Origin: Pinus tabuliformis
Lineage: Eukaryota > Streptophyta > Pinopsida > Pinales > Pinaceae
Direction: 5' to 3'
Assembly (NCBI GenBank): GCA_031772625.1
Contig: CM062816.1
Span: 627,990,992 to 628,054,991 of the forward strand
Length of the DNA: 64,000 nucleotides
Part shown: positions 57,886 to 64,000 of the stretch, in pieces
Numbering within the stretch: the first letter of the stretch is position 1
How the letters are laid out: each line of letters opens with the position of its first letter
Made by a program: the position numbers and the translations under genes
The notes under the pieces: generated by a model
What the model saw: the letters and a program-made list of their open reading frames with translations, nothing else
The model's database searches: none
What the model was told of the DNA's origin: nothing

Positions 57886-59729
57886 AGAAGGCACACTATT
57901 TGTCAGGTTCTTTATGAGGATTAATCTTTCCTTTAGGATAGCATGCATTGTTGTTTATTTTAAAAGAAATCTTGATTTTGCATAACATCATAGAGAGAAG
58001 CATGTGATAGTAGCATATGTAGAGTCTACTTGGTTAAATTGCTTTGTAGAAATCATCTAGTCTTTAAGAATAGATAGATAGACCATTTTGCATATTGTTC
58101 ATCCAGGCATTATCTAACATTATGTTAGAGGCTATCTTGCTTAGATGGATCATCATGATCTTGGAAGGACCATCATTTTGGAAGGTTCTTGGGAGAAGCA
58201 TTATGACAAGGTTAGTATACATTCCATGTAATGTGGGAACAATACTATTAAAGGGATGAAGGAATGCAATGGGTCAGGATGCAGGCTCATTATGAGACAT
58301 ATATCTAGATGATGGAATAAGAGGCATAAGGATACTCATTAGAAGTGAATAAAATTCATATAGAATCTTGTAACATGCTTAGTTTGATTGTATGATGTTT
58401 AAAAGAAAGAATTTGACTTACTCAAGGATGAATAAAGAATTAAGATTTTCTCTAGATTATGTAAGAATAATTATTAATATCTAGTATAATCTCCGGAAGA
58501 AAAGTTCTAACTTGGTAATCAAGTTTGATCCTTGGGCACTTTGATGCATGAAGGAAGATTCAAGTGGAGATGGATTATAAGGATGTTGATGCTTGGACGA
58601 GAAGGTCGTCATGATGCAGTAAGTCTAAGTTTAATTCCTGGTGGTTATATGGTTAAAATATTATTTTTGCTACCTGGAAGAATGTTACAGGGATACATGA
58701 TGACAATTGAGGCCAATTCAACTGTATGAATGGAAATATATGAAGAATGTTAAGGGAAGCTCAATATTTGGTACCCGCCAACTGTGAAGTCAAGATGTGT
58801 CCATCTTGGGATTGAAAGGTAGCAACACAAGAAGATAACTTGAAGGTCAAAGGAGATCACTTTCATGAGGAAGCTATGATCAACATGAAGTTTGGAAAGG
58901 CTCAATATAATGCCTTCATCATTGATGACAAGATGAAAGTGATGTACAAGAAAAGTGACCTGTTTTTGTCACAAGATTAAAGAGTGAAAATGGCTCCATG
59001 ATACCTCAAAAGGAAGCAATCTTGATGCAAGTGATGCGAAGGAAAGAGGGAGCCATATGGCCATGAAGAACAAGTAGCTGATACTCTCATAAAGACAAGC
59101 TGTAAGACTTGTGGTGTTGACTTCCCAATTTGAAAGGAAGTCTGGAATCTCCTCTGGTTTTTGAAGGAGTAAAGGAGTCTCCTTGAATAGGTGCAAGGAT
59201 CTATTCCCCAATTGAAAGGGAATAGGGATATCCTCTCTGATTGAGAGGGAATGATGTTGAACATCACATGTGCATTCTCCTCTTCAGGTGATGAAGAGAG
59301 AATGGTGGAGGATTGGATAAGCATATGTGGTTTCCTTGAGGATATAGAATCCAAGAAAGGAAAGGTATCGACACTCTTTGAGGATGGGACATGTATCCAA
59401 GAGAAGAGTGGTCGAAGAGGACCGATATTCTTTGAGGACTTAGGAATGGAGATCCAAGATAAGAATAGTCCTAAAAGGACATATCTTGTGAACATCTGAA
59501 AGGGGTATGTGCCTTGTAGAGGTAGTGCAATATCACACATAAAGCCTCCCAGCATAATGCTCTCAAATGAAGTTGAGCTTGTCAAGATAGTCCTAAGTGA
59601 TAGTGCTAGTTATAATGATGATACTTACAGTTGGCTTATCATTCCGACTCTTCTTATGAGAACTCTTCAGTTTGAGAATGATGTTTTACTGGTTGTACAA
59701 TTATGAATACCTCCCTAGTTAAGAGGGAG
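57886..59729 (+). other. Non-coding 1.8 kb of element L and polypurine tract
   Basis: No protease, integrase, RT or RNase H motif could be found on either strand. It ends with AAGAGGGAG (59721-59729). A short AGGAGTCTCC/GGGAATAGGGATATCC-type purine-rich stretch near 59160-59250 is mildly repetitive. Confidence 0.6.
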
Positions 59730-60829
59730 TGTTGAAGAATATAACTAGTTTCAGTGTTCATAATTGTTGTTGTACTCATTTCAATATGTATCATATGTAA
59801 AAAAACAAAGAAGAAAAGAAAAAGTTATTATTTTAAAAGCATGTGTTTCATGCTCATTATTGATGGTCTTCTAGGTAAAAGCATGTTCTTCATGCCTCTG
59901 GGGTTTGTTAGGTCTTAAGATTTATTGTCATGAGTCGAAGGAGTCAACATCATGTTTATAAGAACTTTTTGGGAAAAATGTAATTGGAAATATAATTATT
60001 TTTGAGCCTAAAATGTCCTAGAAACTCCAAAAGTACAAGTCGGCCTTAAGGAGGGAATTCAACCCCTTGAGAAGGCTACAGAAAGGAGCAGTTCGACCTT
60101 ATTTGGAACACACTCATCCACAAGTTCGATTACACAAGAAGAAGTTTGATCTTTAGCTGGAACGCAAGAGAAAAGAAGAGCGAAGATCTAAGAGACAAAA
60201 AGAATCCAAGAAGGAAGCAAAATCTCTGTCTTTGGGCACTATCTCTCTCACACATGCGAGGTTCTAGGGTTTCTGGTGCTGCAAAGGGAAGCCGAAGTTG
60301 CAGGAGGACGAAGTGCAGTATCTTGTAGCTGGAAGGAAGAATACTCTATCTTGACCTCGTTGACCTTGAGAGGCGCTGTCTTGCTCTAGCAAGGTCTTAG
60401 GAGGAAGCTGAATTAGTGTTTCTATAGCAGCTACAAGGCCGAAATTACAGGGTCGAAGTTGCAAGAGGAGTTGTAGTATTGAAGCTGGTAGGTCGAAGTT
60501 TGCAGTTTGAAGTTGGTTGGTGCAAAATCAAAGAAGGACTTGTTGGAGCGCTGACTTGGTACTTGGAGAAGGACTTGGTTTGGGGTTTGGGTCTTTGTTG
60601 TCTCATTTGAAGCAGATTCTATAATAAGAGAAGAGTTTTCTGGGTTTTCCCCTTGGAGGGGTTTTGCCTTCGCTGAGAGCCTAAGATCTATGTCTTTTGT
60701 TGTTACTATTTATGTTCTTGATATTTGTTTGATGAAACGATCTAAATAAAGAACACAAGAAGACTAAGTAAGTTCACAAGCAAGTATTAAGGTTAAGGAA
60801 AATTGAAATATAACTTGCCAGGCTGCTGT
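59730..60829 (+). repeat. 3' LTR of element L (A family)
   Basis: It starts TGTTGAAGAATATAACTAG after the polypurine tract. The end is placed near ATAACTTGCCA (60829), just before element M. It lacks the MITE of the A LTR, so the gap-free alignment shows that LTR's pre-insertion state. Confidence 0.75.
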
Positions 60830-60836
60830 GAAAATT

Positions 60837-61987
60837 CCTACACTGAAGGAACCCCTACTGCAGCAAATTTGAATCTACTTCACCAACTTGATCTTTTAAA
60901 TTACATTCATCAAGTTATTCTTCTGAATACTGAAGCAAATTACTTTTGCAGACTACACGAATTTAATATTTGATCTCATGAAACAAAAAACAGAGCAAAG
61001 AACAAGATACATAGGACAAACTTATTTTTGGACACAATAGTCCTTGAAAAAATCCAATGTTGGAAAACCAATGTAGTAGCTCTGAGGGTTTATTATTATG
61101 CAGGAGAAATATTTGAATACAAATCTAGGATGCTCATCTAGCAATCCTTTACAGAGAAAATACTAGTGGAAAATCTAAGTGAGTTTTACCTCACTTCACC
61201 CGACAGAATTTCGTTGATCCGACACAAGACTGGCTACCCCGACTATTTTTGTGCTGGCCCTGCTTAGGCTCTGCGTAAGCCTTTCATGCTCTGCGTTAGC
61301 TTCTCTGCCCTTTGTGTCAGCTCTCCCGACTGTTCTGACAGTTCTCGACAGTTCTCGACAGTTCGGGCTGTTCCTGATAGTTCTGGATTTTGTGTGATTG
61401 GTAGCTTTTCTGCTCTGCGCTGGCCCTTTTGGCTTTGCGTCAGGGCTGCGTGGGCCCATACAGACCCAGCGTTAGCTCTCCCGACTACTACGCTGTCTCT
61501 CTGCAAGCTCTCTCCACCTCTTTGTCAGTATTCTCCGGAAAGTCCTTCTCCCGGATTGTCACTGCCCCTCTGCTGTTGAATGATCACTTAGTTCGAATTT
61601 CTCAGCTTTCTAGCCCCAGAAATCAAACTCTAGATCAATTCTCTCTTTCTGTGTGTGTTTCCAAATGAACCTCAAGCCTCCATTTTATACTTTCCCTGTT
61701 GAGTCTTCAACGACCGAGATTAAGTCTCTAATTAATGACTAAGATTAAAACATGACTTGGTCCGCCTTCTAGATCAATCTCACCCATATTTTGATTAATA
61801 CCCATTAATATTTTAATTTACCTAAGTGTAGACTTAGGAATTCCATTAAAAATATTAATTATTTTAATAAAATACAATCCGGGTGGAATTTCACCAAACG
61901 GTTTTTGGGTTCTTTAGAACTCATGTGCCTTAGCCTCTCCACCAATTTTCAAGGCTAGAGCACTTCCGATGCTACCAAAAACTAACA
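60837..61987 (-). repeat. 3' LTR of element M (1151 bp)
   Basis: TGTGAAAATTCC at the left and AAAACTAACA at the right (plus strand). The polypurine tract (minus strand CTAAGAGGGAG) adjoins at 61988. TATA-like GTATAAAATGG lies on the minus strand near 61691-61681. A GTTCTCGACA-type unit is repeated about four times at 61330-61390. Confidence 0.85.
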
Positions 61988-62640
61988 CTCCCTCTTAGCG
62001 AGGAAAGTGCTCTAGCAACAATGTCCACCTGCATGCTGCTCTGTTTCTGAAGCACCTCCTTTTTGCATTGCTGCTGCCACCAACACTGCACTGCTGCTGC
62101 CACCAACACTGTGCTACTACTGCTACTGTACTGCTGCCCATGACACTGCCACTGCCACTGCTGCATCTGTACTACAACTCCCTCTCAAACGCTGCATCTA
62201 CTATGCTGCTAGCACTGCCACTGCTAACACTGCATCCGTACTGCAACTCAGTTGCTGAGAGAAGCAACTGAAAAACATCCAAAATTAGTTGAACTTAATT
62301 GTGTTCAAGATAATGCAATGAATGTTGGAATCTGATTGTTGCTGACCCTCTGAATCTTCTGCGCTATGCCAACTGCACCAACCTTGCTCTGCGCTGATCA
62401 GTCTCTGGTCCCAAGCTATTGTGTCTGTCCTCCAAACAATCCACTGCATCATCTGACACTAAGTCCATCTCACTACTGTTGAATCTTGGGCTCCCGTAGC
62501 AAGGAATTGATCTAAGAGGTGGACTCCTCAAGGATCCTGCCCACATGTAGTCCTCCTTACTACAACTCAATATCACCCCATCTCCCTCTTGGAGATGCAT
62601 GGGCACTCATGGCATACTCTTCCTCGTCTATCTTTGCGGC
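61988..62640 (-). other. Non-coding stretch between gag and 3' LTR of M
   Basis: It holds a CTG/CCA-rich low-complexity block (about 62060-62240, with units like CTGCTGCTGCCACCAACACT repeated). No pol motif. Confidence 0.6.
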
Positions 62641-63410
62641 TGCAACCTTTGGATCATGCTTCTCATCCTTATCCTTTTGCTTCAAAGGACACTGAGATGC
62701 AAAGTGACCCATCTCGCCACATCTAAAACATTTCACCTTCGAAATGTCCTCCTTCTGCTTCTGTTTCTGCTATCCTTCGATGCTAGAGCTGCGTTCTTCT
62801 CCTCCTCCTTCGTCTTTGTGCCACTCCCACTGCTGCCACTAAGGTTGACCTTCATTAGGTCCCTCCTTAACTCCTCCTGTTGAAAAGCAACCCACATCTC
62901 CTCCCATGAAGGTAGTTTTTCTTTGCCCAATATGCTTTGGAAGAAAACTTGCCATTCATCCAAGACTCCATTCAGGGTTATCCTCACCATCGCAGTTGGC
63001 TGAGTGGACCCCACTGCAGCACGTTGGTCTCTAGTGTCTTGAAGATGTTGAAGATAGAGGTTCACCCCTTCTTCTTTCTGCATCATGGTCCGCTGCAACT
63101 TCTGCTCTAAATACATCTTTCGCTGTTCGGAAGAGCCTTCATACAGGGACGACAAGGCTTCTCACATCTCTCGCGCTGTATCCTTGCCTTGCAGGTGTGA
63201 GACCACATGATCTCGAACTCCATCGAGAATGAGCCTCTTTGCCATCCCCTGCTCAACTTTGTACTTCTTCTGATCGTTGTGAGCAAGAACAACTACAACA
63301 CTTGATGTAGGCTTTGAGATTGTATTCCTCCAGAACAACTAAGATTCTAGTCTTCCATATGACATAGTTGGAAGCACCTTCCAACCTGTTCTAATCTCTG
63401 AGCCCATGCG
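62641..63410 (-). pseudogene. Gag of element M
   Basis: The minus strand at 63155-62733 is open (YLEQKLQRTMMQKEEGVNLY, then GVLDEWQVFFQSILGKEKLP) and fits the Copia gag core. Just after it CFRCGEMGHFASQC (about 62738-62697) is a CCHC knuckle. N-terminal gag sequence is recognisable to about 63400. A few interruptions. Confidence 0.8.
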
Positions 63411-63809
63411 ATGCCATCTCACCCAACTGTCGAACTGACTCCTCTAGTCACTGCTCAGCTGCTCAGCAAGGTGAAAAATTCGAACTTTCTGGCGGAAAGT
63501 TCTCTGAGAAAATTCCCCTTCTACATGTCTTTGTTCTTTTCCAGTGGATTTCTGCCCCGACAGAAACTGCGCCTCTTCAAGTACTACTTTGAGGCTTTGC
63601 GTCACTCCCTCTGCCTCTGCAAACTCTCGAAATTGGAAATTGTACCACTGTGTCATCTCACTCAGAGAGAGATTTCCTTAGATCTGCCTCCCGACAAGTA
63701 CTGCGCAATCCCTTCAAGGGGATTCGAATTGCTGCCAAATGCAGCGTTCGGCCTCACTTCTCAGCACTGGATCTGCTCTTCCTGTTTCAAAATAAATGCT
63801 CTGATACCA
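63411..63809 (-). other. Leader and primer-binding site of M
   Basis: TGGTATCAGAGC on the minus strand (63809-63798) adjoins the right LTR. The stretch 63656-63444 is open for 70 codons without a known domain. Confidence 0.7.
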
Positions 63810-64000
63810 TGTGAAAATTCCTACATTGAAGGAACCCCTACTGCAGAAATTTTGAATCTACTTCACCTACTTTATTTTTTAAATTACATTCATCAAGTTA
63901 TTCTTCTGAATACTGAAGCAAATTACTTCTGCAGCCTACACTAATTAAATATTTGATCTCATGAAACATAAAACAGAAAACAAAGCAAAGAACAAGATAC
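63810..64000 (-). repeat. 5' LTR of element M, cut by the window edge
   Basis: TGTGAAAATTCCTACATTGAAGG matches the left LTR start. Only 191 bp are inside the window. Confidence 0.85.

Larger units (their letters stand above)
56701..60830 (+). mobile_element. Element L: gag-only (non-autonomous) Copia-like, A family
   Basis: Gag is the only recognisable coding part. About 1.8 kb of DNA without pol domains follows, then a polypurine tract and an A-family 3' LTR. The last 31 bases before the LTR are the same as in A. The 5' LTR is not visible, because K adjoins at 56700. About one or two interruptions in gag. It may depend on an A-type partner for enzymes (inference). Confidence 0.7.
60837..64000 (-). 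mobile_element. Element M: gag-only LTR element, running off the window
   Basis: The left LTR (60837-61987), polypurine tract, non-coding stretch, gag, leader, primer site and the first 191 bp of the right LTR are present. No pol domain fits in the 1.8-kb interior. The two LTR starts differ at about 6% over 190 bp. A few interruptions in gag. The left flank GCTGC (60832-60836) would be the target duplication. Confidence 0.82.

Noticed and set aside
58977-59585. Minus-strand reading frame of 202 codons in element L
   Set aside because: No recognised domain, low-complexity composition, and opposite to the element's sense strand. Could be chance in purine-rich DNA.
61196-61579. Overlapping frames of 80-97 codons in the M LTR
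   Set aside because: They arise from short tandem repeats inside an LTR on both strands, without domains.
62599-62883. Plus-strand frame with a hydrophobic Leu-rich peptide
   Set aside because: Antisense to the Lys/Glu-rich gag tail of M, which produces Leu/Phe-rich shadows.

Overview
This is nuclear DNA from a land plant with a retrotransposon-rich genome. The evidence is plant-type Copia and Gypsy elements with primer-binding sites matching initiator-Met tRNA, a LINE, plant telo-box sequence, and one host exon with a standard GT splice donor. I cannot name the species. A LINE with an L1-ORF1p-like first protein suggests a conifer, fern or other non-flowering lineage, but that is a weak inference. 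I see no rRNA genes, functional tRNA genes, CRISPR arrays or bacterial-type operons.

Layout. 1-4.2 kb: a decayed LINE on the minus strand (ORF1, endonuclease, reverse transcriptase). 4.2-6.6 kb: the start of LTR element B (minus, 2.1-kb LTR), inserted into Copia element A (6.6-13.0 kb, plus). A carries an unidentified 1.8-kb insertion and, in its 3' LTR, a 113-bp MITE. 13.0-26.8 kb: Gypsy element D (minus), with a gag-protease-RT-RNase H block repeated in tandem. D is interrupted at 16.4-22.3 kb by Copia element C (plus, both LTRs 885 bp). 26.8-28.4 kb: AT-rich DNA, probably including the D LTR. 28.5-29.05 kb: the only host-gene candidate, a first exon encoding a mitochondrial-type presequence, followed by intron-like DNA.

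29.05-33.65 kb: Copia element E (plus), carrying a solo LTR of the A family with a perfect 5-bp target duplication. 33.65-46.9 kb: an LTR and RNase H remnant of Copia element G (minus). Two young Copia elements sit inside that LTR: F (34146-40028, one LTR difference in 195 bp) and H (40353-46360, five in 454). 46.9-48.06 kb: remnants of another Copia element, called N2. 48.06-56.7 kb: A-family element K (minus), interrupted by Copia element J (48626-55462). 56.7-60.8 kb: gag-only element L (plus, A family). 60.8-64 kb: gag-only element M (minus), running off the window edge.

Nested insertions, target-site duplications and LTR divergence give a relative order. E, G, D, A and K are hosts. J and M (about 6%) and C (about 8%) are intermediate. 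H (about 1%) and F (about 0.5%) are youngest. The coding parts belong to the elements' own retrotransposition cycle; apart from the 28.5-kb exon I see no convincing host gene. The strongest second-look items are the tandem gag-to-RNase H array in D, the two gag-only elements, the TTGAC (W-box core) array in the J LTR, the tRNA-like segment in the H leader, and the presequence exon.
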